Positions 52,866 to 63,675 of a stretch of 64,000 nucleotides of DNA are shown one piece after another. Below the pieces are notes generated by a model, which was not told the DNA's origin, did not search any database, and saw nothing but the letters and a program-made list of their open reading frames with translations. The DNA comes from Hericium rajendrae (Eukaryota; Basidiomycota; Agaricomycetes; Russulales; Hericiaceae), in NCBI GenBank assembly GCA_033439255.1, contig CM065889.1:744001-808000 (forward strand), written 5' to 3'. Each line of letters opens with the position of its first letter. Positions within the stretch are counted from its first letter, which is position 1. The position numbers and the translations under genes were made by a program.

Positions 52866-53421
52866 TGCTACGTTATGATTGGATACGTAGTGCCTTTATG
52901 CCGGATTCCCAGGCGGGCCCTTTTTATTTTGATGCCTGTCTCTTGTAAGTAACGACCGCCGCTTTCTTCCCATAACGTCTTGCTTCCCTCGAACTTTTTA
53001 CGTCGATAGTTGTTTCTTGCGCTTTTATGCTCTACTAGTATCTGTGCCGTCTTGTTCTGTACTTCTCTCAACTGTCCGTAGCGATATATCATGATGCACA
53101 CGGTGTCTTCATAGGGTTCGAGTTGCCTTGTACATATGCCTGCGGCCTCGACCGTTTCCCAGTACTTCTTAATCATTACCTATGATGATCCGCTTCTGTC
53201 TCTGATATCCCCTGCCTCCTATCCACATGTTCATACACCTCACAAGAATCATCCCCATCAATCACCGCGGACAGGGAGATACCGAGTGTGACCTCGGCTG
53301 CAAAATCCGATTTTTCTGCGTGGCCAACCTCCTGGGAAGGGTCTCTTCCGTTCTCAGTGCCCGTCCAATTATTCCTATTAAAATAATGCTATGAATAACG
53401 AACACTAGAAATGGTCTACGA
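52866..53421. other. convergent 3' flanks, AT-hook gene and BNA4
   Basis: Non-coding sequence between convergent genes. The ORF seen here on the minus strand has no recognisable similarity. Confidence 0.5.
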
Positions 53422-55310
53422 TTATCTTCTCGTGCGACCCCATAACGCCATCCACGTCAAACCAACGCCCGTCACGCCGAGCAGCACGGACCCAACCACG
53501 CCCGCGGTTGTCAGAATTCGCCCTTGTCGCGCAGCTTTTTCCTTGGCCGTAGCATAGCTGATGTCCGGCCGAAACGTGACCATCGTGTACAACGGGATCC
53601 ACCCACCGGGATCGCCCGCCGGGAAGGGAACGCGAGACAGGAGCGAACCCAGAGAAGCCAACGTGATTCGCTGCTGAGAGCTTAGGGAGTACAGGATGCC
53701 ATCCAGTGCCTTTCGGAAGAGGTAGGATGGCGTCGTCACCGCATGACGCATTTCGATGCTTCCAGGCGCATAGACGTCAGCGGAAAATCCGACGGACAAG
53801 AGAAAGCGACTGACTAGTTGTCCATCGCGAGGTCGACGATCGCGAGAAGATCTGCATGGCGAGTCTCGGTGTAGCGAGCAAGAGCTCCCGCCAGCGTTTG
53901 GTCGACCTTCTCGAAGTCCGCAGCTCCGTCGGCGGAATTGACACCGGCTTCCTTCAGCAGTATAGTTAGAACACGCACGTCCTCGAGGCCGCAGTTCAAT
54001 CCCTGCCCGAAGAAAGGGACCATGCTATGCGCTGCATCCCGAGGAGAATCGCGCGGTCTTTGTAGTGGTACGGCCGCGCCTACGAATTCATCGTCTCAGC
54101 CGGTGTTCATACAACTGGATAGAAGGGGATTCGTACCTTAACAATCATGAGCGGACTCTGAGGGTTGAGCTTGAAAGAACGCAACAATGCTTCTTCGCCG
54201 ATGAGCGCCAGTGCGTCTGGGAAGTGCGTTTTGAACCAGGCGACGACAGCGGCGTCGCTGTCAAGGCGCTTAAACTCCATAACCGGGGCAAATAAGGTGC
54301 AGGTGAAGCTCATGTCCTGAATGAACGAAAAATCAACGTCATACGGGGCGCTCGGGAATAATACGAGCAGCTCCATAGGAAGCTACTTACTTTATTCGGC
54401 AGGGCTATCAGCATGAAGGAATGCCTGGGCCAGATGTGAAGATAATTGGGTTCTAGAAGAAATGTCGGATTACCGGCATCGTCCTTTCCTGGAAGCATCT
54501 TTAATTCAAGATAATCGTGAGGAACATATTCCTGCTGGTAATTCATCCTGTAGCCGCAGGATGCAGCAGAGACATTCAGGAGGCTATCAAATTCCGAAAC
54601 AAAGTTGCTTACCGCTCCACCCTCATCATCTGGCGCCGTACGACCGAATAGGCACCATCGGCGCCGACACAAAGATGAAACGTTATTTGTGTGTCTTTAG
54701 ATGATGCGACGTCGTTGACCGATATGATGCGACGGTCGAAATCAATTCCGAGGACTTTATGCTGGAAAAATATGCGGACGTTTGGCGCCGCCAAGGCCTC
54801 TTCTAGAAGGCCTTCGTTTAACAGGGCACGGTCTATTGAATTGATGCACTGCCAAAAAATGGACCCAAGGAAGGAAAAGTTCGCGTCAGAAAACGTCGAA
54901 ATTGGTATGCCGTGTGAACAGCATTTACCTGTCCATTGGGGTCATATAATTGACTGTGAGTACTTCCTCGTGGATCGTGAATCATCCGACCACGCATGGG
55001 AATGACCGACTCCAAGAAGCGAGATGCCGCAGCGGGATCAATAGCCTGCAAAGCGGCGATGCCGCGGGACGATATGGCAAGATTTATCGACCTCTGTTGT
55101 GCCGCTGCCTTTGAGTCGGGGAGACGCATGTCTGCATGGAGAATGTCATGGACAGCCCAACGTCAACGACACATCAGATGTCCACGTACCTGGACGGGCT
55201 TCGTATATATCCACCTGCCAGCCCATATTGGCAAGCGACACGGCTGCTAGACATCCGACTGGGCCAGCGCCAACAACAACAGCCTTGCGGGCAGGAGAAC
55301 TTGGATCCAT
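53422..55310 (-). CDS. BNA4: kynurenine 3-monooxygenase
   Basis: Hydroxylates L-kynurenine to 3-hydroxykynurenine with NADPH and O2 at the mitochondrial outer membrane. The start [20 protein letters not shown] contains the FAD-binding GxGxx[17 protein letters not shown] and the second FAD motif [15 protein letters not shown] follow, then [25 protein letters not shown] and the FAD ribityl-binding segment [20 protein letters not shown]. The C-terminus has a membrane anchor ([21 protein letters not shown]). Six or more introns are present. CCC at 54038-54040 (GGG in sense) seems one base short just before DAAHSM. It is divergent from BNA5, with about 300 bases between the start codons. Confidence 0.95.
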
Positions 55311-55606
55311 GTTGAGTGTCTAGGAGGTTGGTCGAAGGACTCGGCAAGTAGACGCGTTGATAAGTAAGATGAACCGGGTCAGTCATCTCGCTTAGATCGG
55401 AGGACCGGATCTAGATCTCAACAAGTTTCCAACTTGACGATGATCAAGCGTCCACTTGTAGGAACCGCAATTCGTGACTCTGCCCTCTCAAGGTGAATAA
55501 ACAGCTGATGAGTCTGTTCTATTCCACGTATCGCATCTCCCAGCTGTAATTTCAAGGTTATCTTGCACTTAGAGGGCTCCTAAGTCCGCTATAGACGACT
55601 ATCGAC
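55311..55606. promoter_or_regulatory. shared BNA4-BNA5 divergent promoter
   Basis: 296 bases separate the divergent starts of kynurenine 3-monooxygenase and kynureninase. No TATA box stands out. Common control of two successive pathway steps is a reasonable inference. Confidence 0.45.
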
Positions 55607-57463
55607 ATGTCTGACATCGCTCTGTCAATCGCGCCGTCCCGTTCCGAGTTTGTCTTCCCAACGAACAAGGGTATGAATGCGACTCGTATCGCCGACGGTA
55701 CGGCATTGTTTCGTGCATCTCGTTGCCTGACCTGATCGCCCTTTCGTCTGCCACAGAAGACGAACCTTGCACGTACCTATGCGGGAACTCTCTCGGCCTT
55801 TTGCCTAAAAGAGCTGAGGCGCTGGTCCAAGAGGAACTTCGCATATGGGGAACCAAGTGAGTGAATTACCAAGGTTCGTGCGATCGTGAATTAATAGTCC
55901 GATCGCAGAGCGGTCGAGGGCCATTTCGTGAGCGGCGGGAACTGGGTGACTGTTACGGATCGCGTCAACCCTCTCCTCGCGGAACTCGTAGGTGATTATC
56001 CGCATCCCCATCGGCGTCTTGATACGCCTTTTCTCCACCATTATTGACATCTGACGGATTGTTTTCGGCCGGGTACAGGTGCCAAGGAGGCGGAAGTGGC
56101 CTGCATGGGCACGTTGACCGCAAATCTCCATCTCATGATGAATGTTTTTACAAACCCACCTCCGACCGCTTCAAAATTTTGTGTGAAGGGAAGGCGTTCC
56201 CATCCGATCAGGCATGCATTTCCATTTTCTGGCGTTCCGCGATGATTGACCAACGCCATGGGCGCATGCGCCTTTTTAGTATGCCTTCGCATCGCAGGCC
56301 ATTCAACACGGGCTAGACCCCAAGAACACTATCATAGAAATGTATCCGCGAGAGGGCGAATATTCCCTCAGGGAAGAGGATATCTTAGATGTTATCGCTC
56401 AGCAAGGCACTTCCATTGCGCTTGTCATATTCAGCGGGGTCCAGTACTACACAGGGCAATTCTTCCCGATGCAGTCTATAACAAAGGCCGCCAAAGCCCA
56501 AGTGAGTGCCGCCGTGCCGAAGTTCTATTACGCGTACAAGAAGCCCGTTCCATGGGCCCGTTCTTCTCTTCTCCAGCATCATTGGATCCCCGTATTCAGT
56601 TCGCCAGGGCTGATCGTTCATTGGCAGGGATGCATCTGCGGCTGGGATTTGGCTCACGCAGTTGGCAACGTGGCTCTATCCCTTCACGACTGGGACGTCG
56701 ACTTCGCGGTCTGGTGCTCGTATAAATATCTCAATTCTGGACCAGGCGGCATCGCCGGGCTATTCGTGCACGAGAACTGGGATGATCGAAACCTGCCCAA
56801 GTAAGTGTTGCCTCCCCGCCTCTGTCCTCTTCGCATATCTCCTCCGCCACTGTCAAATAGACTATCACTCTTCACGATCCTCGAGAGCGCTCGGCTGATT
56901 TATCTTGATATGATCGTCTTTTCACTAGATACGGCGGCTGGTGGGGCCACGAACTGGCCACGCGTTTCGACATGCCGCCGACGTTTTCGCCTACCCGCGG
57001 GGCGCAGGGTTTCCAGCAGTCCAACCCGTCCGTCCTCTGCGTGGCGGCCCTCGACGGTTCCCTCCAGGTGTTCAAGGACGCGGGCATGATGGCTGCCCTT
57101 CGCGCGCGCTCCGTCAGGCTGACTGCCTACCTCGAAAAGAAGCTGACCAGTTCCGCATATTATATACCCCCGCACGAGGTGGCCAGCAGGTACCCTGCGG
57201 GCGCGGCCGGCGTGAAGCCCGCTTTCACCATCATCACACCGTCCGACCCCGAGGTGCGCGGGTCCCAGCTCTCGCTCAAGTTCTTGCCTCTGGACGAGGG
57301 GCTGATGATGAACGTCTACCGTGGCTTGAAGAGCTTTGGTGTCGTCGCTGACGAGCGCAAGCCGGACGTAATTCGACTCGCCCCGACTGCGCTGTACAAT
57401 ACGTCCGAAGACTGCGACCGAGCAGCACATGCCCTGGAGGAAACGTTCAAAACACTGCTGTAG
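55607..57463 (+). CDS. BNA5: kynureninase
   Basis: PLP enzyme cleaving 3-hydroxykynurenine to 3-hydroxyanthranilate and alanine. The start is [59 protein letters not shown] and [20 protein letters not shown] are family hallmarks. [20 protein letters not shown] and the PLP lysine in [20 protein letters not shown] follow, then [20 protein letters not shown] and [20 protein letters not shown]. The third intron (56212-56279) has a GC rather than GT donor (CAG|gcatgc ... tttttag) and is needed to join AFPSDQ to YAFASQ. A T5 run at 56145-56149 is one base short for [13 protein letters not shown]. It ends 37 bases from the stop of convergent BNA7. Confidence 0.95.
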
Positions 57464-57499
57464 TTGTGCGTAAAAGGATATCGACCTGCCCCACGGAGG

Positions 57500-58417
57500 C
57501 TAAATATTTGACAGCACGAAATCGCCCACGATGCGTACGTAGTCGTCGCCTTGCAGGATCGCGTTATGCTCCCCCGTCAATTCGCGGAAATTCCTGGATA
57601 CCTGCCCGCCCTCCCTGCCATTATCACCCAACGAGAGAAGATGGTCGTACATGAGCTGGCTCTGCTCTTGGTTCACCAAGGTGTCGCCACTAGAATGTAT
57701 AATTAAATAGTGAATGTGACTCCTGCCTCGCGGTGCGGGTACGTCGACACGGCGAAATCTGCGAAGGGTTCGCGATCCCCGAAGGTGTTGGCTATGAACC
57801 AGCCGCGATAGTCCGGAAAGGTCTTGAGCAAAGCGTCTATATCGTAGATCCCCTCCGATAATATGACCCCTTTCACTGAGCGTAACAGCGCGACCGGGGT
57901 TCGAGCGACGGATCCGAAGGGTTATTGAGCACAATGGCGGACAGCATGTGCGCGCTGCAGCTGTGCCCCACGAGAAAGAGGCGTGCGCGATCGAATAGCG
58001 GGCTCGCATTGCTCCCCTCCGGCCCAGACCAAATCTGCAAATACAGCAGGAACTGCAGAACGTCCTCCGCATGCTCGGGGTGATGCAGATAATTGTCGGC
58101 TGTGGGCTCACGCGGCGTGAGGCGATAATTAGGCACCGCGACCGCACACCCGGTGTAAGCGGCCAGCTTCTGCGCCAGACCGCCATACTCCGCCTTGTCC
58201 TCGCTGCAGCACGTCGGGGCGATCGTCAGGCCCGCGTGTCTCTGACGCAGTGGAATGCTCACCTGCGCCATGCGCCACCATGCACAAAGCATATCAGAGG
58301 CGGCGGCTGCCCGTCGTCGCGCTTCCCCGCATGGGGGACGTATAGATCGAATTCGCGGAACGAGTCGCGTTTGCCCTCATCAACGATAACGTAAGGCTGG
58401 TCTAGAAACTGGTCCAT
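57500..58417 (-). CDS. BNA7: kynurenine formamidase (arylformamidase)
   Basis: Alpha/beta hydrolase that converts N-formylkynurenine to kynurenine. From MDQFLDQPYVIVDEGKRDSF the protein runs to the oxyanion motif HGGAW (ICFVHGGAWR), then across an intron to SEDKAEYGGLAQKLA and AVAVPNYRLTPRE. The nucleophile elbow is FLVGHSCSAHM. ILSEGIYDIDALLKTFPDY and the late HSSGDTLVNQEQSQLMYDHL lead to the catalytic His in GEHNAIL. GGGG at 57896-57899 (CCCC in sense) seems one base short. A plausible 5' exon may lie upstream near 58481-58700, because the frame stays open 5' of the chosen Met. It is the third kynurenine-pathway gene in a row. Confidence 0.9.
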
Positions 58418-59114
58418 GCGGTCAGTTGATACAATATTCTGGGGGACTTTTGCCGTTATTTCGTGGACACCTGATAGGTATTATTCATGAGCGTCCCGGG
58501 GGCCAGGAGGGGAACACTGATATGTGTGAAAGACAGGCGATGGACTTACCAAATATTTAACGCAGGCGGCAGGACCCAAGATTGGAAGCGGGGAGTGCCG
58601 AGGTAGGTGACAGCGGATGAAAGAATGCTGCAGAAGCGTGGATTGGGCTGGCCTTCTGACAGCACGGCGGACCGAGGAAAAATCGTCAACCGCGGTCGTT
58701 ACTGGAAATGACAAGGTTCAGCGTCGTTGCAGATCGCCACGATGCCGATGGACGGTAAATTCTACGACGGATGGAGGCTATAGTCGGCTTTGACCAAGGT
58801 GCCTGTGTATCGAGCAACTAGGTTCAGGAGGATGATTCGTATACACACCTGCCTGTGAATGCAGCGGCAATGTCGCAGGACCTGGAAAGGCACGGCTGCA
58901 GGTTCTAGGAACGTCTACCATCTTACGCCACTTTTTCTTTACGGAAATTCTGTCCTATCGGAAGAGCCGATTCGAACATTATTGCCAATGACATGGGATC
59001 GTTTAGTCAAATGTAGGATCATTGTCGAAGAGCACGGTATAACCGCGTGGCAAATATTTGATCTATTTAAACTACTGATTGCATACCGGACGCGTCTCCT
59101 CAACATGACTCCCT

Positions 59115-59134
59115 GCCTCTTAACGTTAAGAGGC
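59115..59134. repeat. perfect 20-base palindrome
   Basis: gcctcttaacgttaagaggc reads the same on both strands, centred on AACGTT. It could form a cruciform or bind a dimeric factor. It has no visible partner elsewhere in the window. Confidence 0.9.
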
Positions 59135-60018
59135 ATAACCGTCCGGTAAGGCTTGCGAACCCACTGCGCACAATAAACCGGCCAAGTGATCATCGTGAAG
59201 CGATGATACCACTCAATCAAGTGCTTGAATCGAGGACGTTTAGTCCCAATTGTGAACGGAAATCGTCTCCATCAGAGGTCTGTCCTTTCTGTCCGAACAA
59301 CGTTGTCGACGATGCCTGTGAATAAAGGCAGATATGAGGACGAAGCACCTGTTGCGGGGATATCGGATATGAGTATGCTTAAGGTTCGATACGGAAGGAC
59401 AAGCATGGCGGCCAACACGGTGAGCAGAACGCAAACACGCGTATGTATAAAGTGTCGAGAGCTTGCCAGCTAATTTTGATGGTGTGAGTAGCCGACGCGG
59501 GGTGCGGGCTGCGTGGGTGCGTTGCTCCAGATGTCAAATAAACGGCAGCATCAGAGGATAAACGCGTGTCATAGCGGTATTAACAGGAAGCTTGGCTGAT
59601 ATCTTCCTCAGTCTCTGGACTCTACGGGACAATGACAATTTGTGCAGCAAAGGTCAGGACAGTAACACTGAGCTCCTCGCCGACAGTCAGTCGAGAGGTT
59701 TGTTGTGATGACACGAAAGCTGATGGAAAATGCAGAAGAAGTTGATCAAGTGTAGAGCCAAGCCAAGAGTCCAGACACGGTCTCTTGTGCGGGCTCGTGC
59801 GGGACGTGTACCCGAGTTGCCACGCGGAGCAATGCCAGCGCTCGAATACCCAGGAATATCTCAAGACTTGCGCAGCCTTTGCCACTCACTGTGCCTATGA
59901 CACTAGCATAACAGCTGGAGGTGGATCTAACAACGCACCGGATCCACAGGACTGAACAGTGAGGAGGAGAAGAACAGGACGCGGCATGGCGCGGCGCCAA
60001 TTAAACACTGGTATGGTC

Positions 60019-60058
60019 TGACGTCATCCGTCTCGCTTAGAGGAACGCCCGTATATAA
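60019..60058 (+). promoter_or_regulatory. PMP3 promoter: CRE and TATA box
   Basis: A perfect CRE palindrome TGACGTCA lies at 60019-60026 and a TATATAA box at 60052-60058, about 88 and 55 bases before the ATG. CREs are bound by bZIP factors of the Atf1/Sko1 class in osmotic stress. This suits PMP3, but factor binding is inferred. Confidence 0.5.
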
Positions 60059-60109
60059 CCGCCATCTCGTCTCGTCCGCAGCCTCATCTACCCACCCACT
60101 TCCACCACA

Positions 60110-60630
60110 ATGGCTTTTACCGCTTCAGACATCTGCAAGGTGCGTTTTCCGCATCTCTCAGTACGGCATCCGGCGCAATTCTGATCTATTCTTCCTTTTA
60201 GATCATGTAAGTAACGCGCCTTGTCGTCCCACATCGAGCGACATCAACATGGACGTTTATTCTATAGTTTCGCCATTTTCCTGCCTCCAATCGGAGTGTT
60301 TTTGGAACGTGGATGCGGCGCTGACCTGGTGCGTTGCATTTCCTCGCTTTTTGCCTCCCCGTGCTAACGTTTGGGCTCCTATAGCTCATCAACATCCTCC
60401 TGGTGAGTGCCCCGGATTAATGTTGCCCCGTATATGCTGACCTCGTTCGACTTCAAGACCATCCTGGGTTACATGTAAGCTCCTGCAGTTCGTCTACGTT
60501 GCCTTTCGCTGACACCCTGTCTCCTCGCAGTCCCGGCATTATTCACGGTACGCAGAAACCACGATCCGCAGTAAACGCATTATCTAATGGTCTTGGCATC
60601 ACAGCGCTATACATCATTCTCAAATACTGA
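60110..60630 (+). CDS. PMP3: PMP3 plasma-membrane proteolipid, seven exons
   Basis: A 57-residue hydrophobic protein (UPF0057/PMP3 family) that affects membrane potential and salt tolerance. Exons: 60110-60139, 60202-60206, 60268-60328, 60385-60402, 60458-60474, 60531-60547 and 60605-60630, totalling 174 bases or exactly 58 codons with the stop. The product begins MAFTASDICKIIFAIFLPP and continues IGVFLERGCGADLLINILL, then TILGYIPGIIHALYIILKY. It spans two membrane segments. Exon 2 is only five bases (ATCAT), and four others are 17-26 bases. All introns have GT-AG ends. The exact family match leaves little doubt about the splice model. Confidence 0.95.
60202..60206 (+). other. 5-nucleotide microexon of PMP3
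   Basis: ATCAT sits between the acceptor ccttttag and the donor gtaagt. It encodes the first Ile and two bases of the second Ile in the conserved CKIIFAIF. Leaving it out shifts the frame. Confidence 0.85.
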
Positions 60631-60922
60631 TCGACGATCGAGATATGACGATGGAGGTGATTGGCGCGACCTCACGACAATCTGCATGACTATTCGTATC
60701 ACCTTTTTGTTGCCTTCTATTCGCGGGACCATTGCTCCTGTACCCGTAGTCCGTAACGGTATTTTTAAAGCCACGCAGTAATGCTTGTAATACCCATGTC
60801 GGACGTTTGAATCCTACTTTAGCATTCTTCTACTTTCGTTCAGTGTATGTGAGACCTAAGCTACAGTGCGTGATACAAATCTGCAAAGATACACGGTATC
60901 TATATAAGTCTGCTGAAACACA

Positions 60923-63675
60923 TTACTCTTCATCTTCATTGTCCTCATCATCATCATCTTCGTCGTCGTCCCCCTCACCATCTGCCTCATCAGTTCCCTC
61001 GTCGCTGCTCTCCTGCTCGTTGAACTGGTGAATCATGCGCGCACCGACGATCCAGGTCTTCTTCATGTTCTCCAGGAGCGCACCAGGCTTGAGGCCCTCG
61101 CCCTTCGCCTCCGGCTGCGCATGCCACGCACGGATGTCGTCCTCCTCCACGATATCATTCTGATACAGCGCCGCCAAAATCTGCCCAAACAGCGGCATGC
61201 GTTCCGATGCCGCACAGTGCGCCTGCAAAATCATGGTCGTCTCCACGCCGTCGACGCCGCCAATCTTGTTGATCAGCTCGCCCCAGCGGTCGACCGTGCG
61301 CTTGATCGCCGCGCGCTGCGGGCCCGCGCCCTCGACGAGCGCGATGCGCTCGACGATGCTGCCGACGACGGCCTCGCGCACGCGCCGCAGCGGCACGTTG
61401 CTCGCCATGCGCAGCGTCTTGAGCTCGACGGCCGCGTTCTCGACGCTGTGGCCCTCGCTGAACGCGCGCTCGAGCGAGAGGCGCACCTCGTTCTGGAACT
61501 CGGACGGCGGCGTGCTCGCCGGCGGAGAGCGCGGCTGCGGCGGACGTGGGGAGCGAGGTTGTCGATGAGGAGGGCGAGTAGCGCTGTAGGACGGAGTCCT
61601 CGTCGGAGGAGATTCCTCTTCCTCTGACGAGGTGAGGCTGCCGGTGTCGGATAGCTCCAGATCGGAGCAGGCATCGCCTGCGTGAAATGAGATCAGGGAT
61701 GTTGGGCAGACGTACGACGAAGAGTGTACCTATTCTCATTAGTCGCCGGTTATTGAACGTCTCCAGCTCATCGATGCCTTCCTGGTCGTCTTCCGCGGAT
61801 CGTCGCGGCCAGACAAATCCATTGGAGCCTGCGCCAAGCACAGCAGACAGAGTTGCCTGCTCTGAATTTGAAATGTCATCAGTCGCAGCTCGACAATGTC
61901 ATCACCGTCAACTCACCTTCTTCAGCACGTCCATATTCCGAATCCTCGTCACTCTCCTCTTCCTCACTGCCTTCCTCCTCCTCCTCCTCCTCGTCTTCCT
62001 CCTCTTCGTCTTCCTCGCCCTCCTCGCCCTCATCGTCACCATCCTCGTCGTCCTCCTCATCGCTCTCCTCCCTCCTCGACACACGCTCAAACGGCAGCAG
62101 CCGCGCCCCCACACCGAGGTTCACCCCATCGGAAACAAGCGACCCGCGCGGCACGCGGCTGCCCTCGCCGACGCACGAGTCCGCGCCTATAATGCTATAC
62201 TCGACGACCGCGCCCGCGCCCACGACGACGCCGTCGAACAGGTACGCGCCGCGCACGACTGCATTCTCGCCGACCACGCAGCGCGCGCCGAGCGTGCTGC
62301 CCACGATCTGCGCGCCGCCGCCGATCTGCGTGCCCGGTCCGACGAGCGTGTTGTTGCCCACCCTGCACGTGCTGTGAGGAAAGCGGTCAGCGGCTGCAGG
62401 GAGGAAGGGGAGAGAGAGGGAGGGCGCACCGGGAGAGGACGACGTCCGCGGCGACGTACTTGTTCCCGCGCAGGTGCTCGTACGCGGTGTCCCCGGGGTA
62501 GTTGTCGTCCGGCACGAGCGGGAACGTCCAGCGCGAGAGGATGTCCTTGCTGCAATGTCGTCAGCGCGCATGCATCGGGATAAGATGCGCGGTACGCACC
62601 TGATGGCGTCGTAGCTCCGCGTGTCCTTGACGCGCGCCGCGTAGCCTTCCTTTGCGATGTAGCAGTAGATGTTCTTCACGAGCAGGTCGGACGTGAGCAC
62701 GCCGTGCACGAAGTCGCGCCTGATGTCGCCGTAGTCGAAATTGTCCTGGAACAGCGAGGGGACCTGGATGCGCACACCGCGTTATGAGCCCAGGCGAACA
62801 CAAGATGCTGTGGTGGGAACGGACCTCGACGGAGCAGATGTCGATCGCGCAGTCGATGAAATCGTACCGTATCTCGATGTCGCTGTGCTCCTTCATGATC
62901 TCGCGCGGTATGCGCACGGTCTTCTTGGGCGGGTATCCCGTCACGGGCTCGTAGTGCAAGCACTCGGTCGTCATCTTGTCCAACACGTACACCGCCGAAT
63001 CGCCCGGTGATCTGCACCCCATCAGTCAGCAGTCCCAGATAGACATGGAGAAGAACACACCGGGTGCGATGCGCCAGGCTGGCCTCCTTCACGACCATGG
63101 TCATGATCGCGTCCTTGTTCGTGCGGCGCGCTCCTTGTGCGCGCGCACGACCTCGTCGATGCGGATGTTGCTCACGAGGTCGCCGTACACGAGCACAAAG
63201 TCGCTCTGGATGATGCCGTGCGTGTAGATGTCGCGCAGCGCGTCGCCCGGCGAGAACGTCTGCTTCGCGGTCAGGATCGGCGTGATCTTGAGCCCAGACG
63301 CGGGATTCGACCAGCGCGAGTTTCTGTGCGCGGGTGAGGAGGGCAGAATGGGGTGTGTATGTGCTGGCGGGACGTACTGGATGGCGGCTTTCACCTGGTC
63401 TGCGTGTGAGCGGCAGATCACAAATATTTCTTGCACGCCAGCTAGAGCCAGACTCTCCAGCGTCCAATCTAGTAGCGGCGCATTGCAGATGGGTAGTAGA
63501 CACTATGCAGAGATGAGAGCGTGTCTGGGGCAGTGGGCGAATGACGTACCCGAGGTTTGTTCGTGGTAAGGGGCTTGAACCGCTTGTTGAAGCTGTCGGC
63601 GAGGATAACGGCCTGCAGAGGCTCCTCATCGTCGTCGACAAGCTTCTCTTTGCCTGCAGAAGCTTTGGGTGGCAT
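60923..63675 (-). CDS. GCD6: translation initiation factor eIF2B subunit epsilon
   Basis: Catalytic subunit of the GDP-GTP exchange factor for eIF2. The start is MPPKASAGKEKLVDDDEEPL. The nucleotidyltransferase-like N-terminus reads QAVILADSFNKRFKPLT, then APLLDWTLESLALAGVQEIF and SDFVLVYGDLVSNIRIDEVV. Left-handed beta-helix repeats follow (NNTLVGPGTQIGGGAQIVG, CVVGENAVVRGAYLFDGVVV). A long Glu/Asp-rich tract (about 61920-62060) precedes the C-terminal W2/HEAT domain with FQNEVRLSLERAFSEGHS, GELINKIGG and QILAALYQNDIVEEDDIRAW. The tail is acidic (DDDEDDDDEDNEDEE), as in family members that contact eIF2 beta. Several introns are present. A CC run at 63125-63126 (gg on the plus strand) appears one base short before TNKDAIMTMVV. 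Confidence 0.95.

Larger units (their letters stand above)
58418..60109. other. 1.7-kb intergenic region before PMP3
   Basis: No gene is recognised apart from a possible BNA7 5' exon near 58481-58700. It contains a perfect 20-base palindrome at 59115-59134. The last 100 bases form the PMP3 promoter. Confidence 0.5.

Noticed and set aside
59378-59390. tRNA T-loop-like ggttcgatacg
   Set aside because: No matching A box, acceptor stem or anticodon arm could be placed around it.
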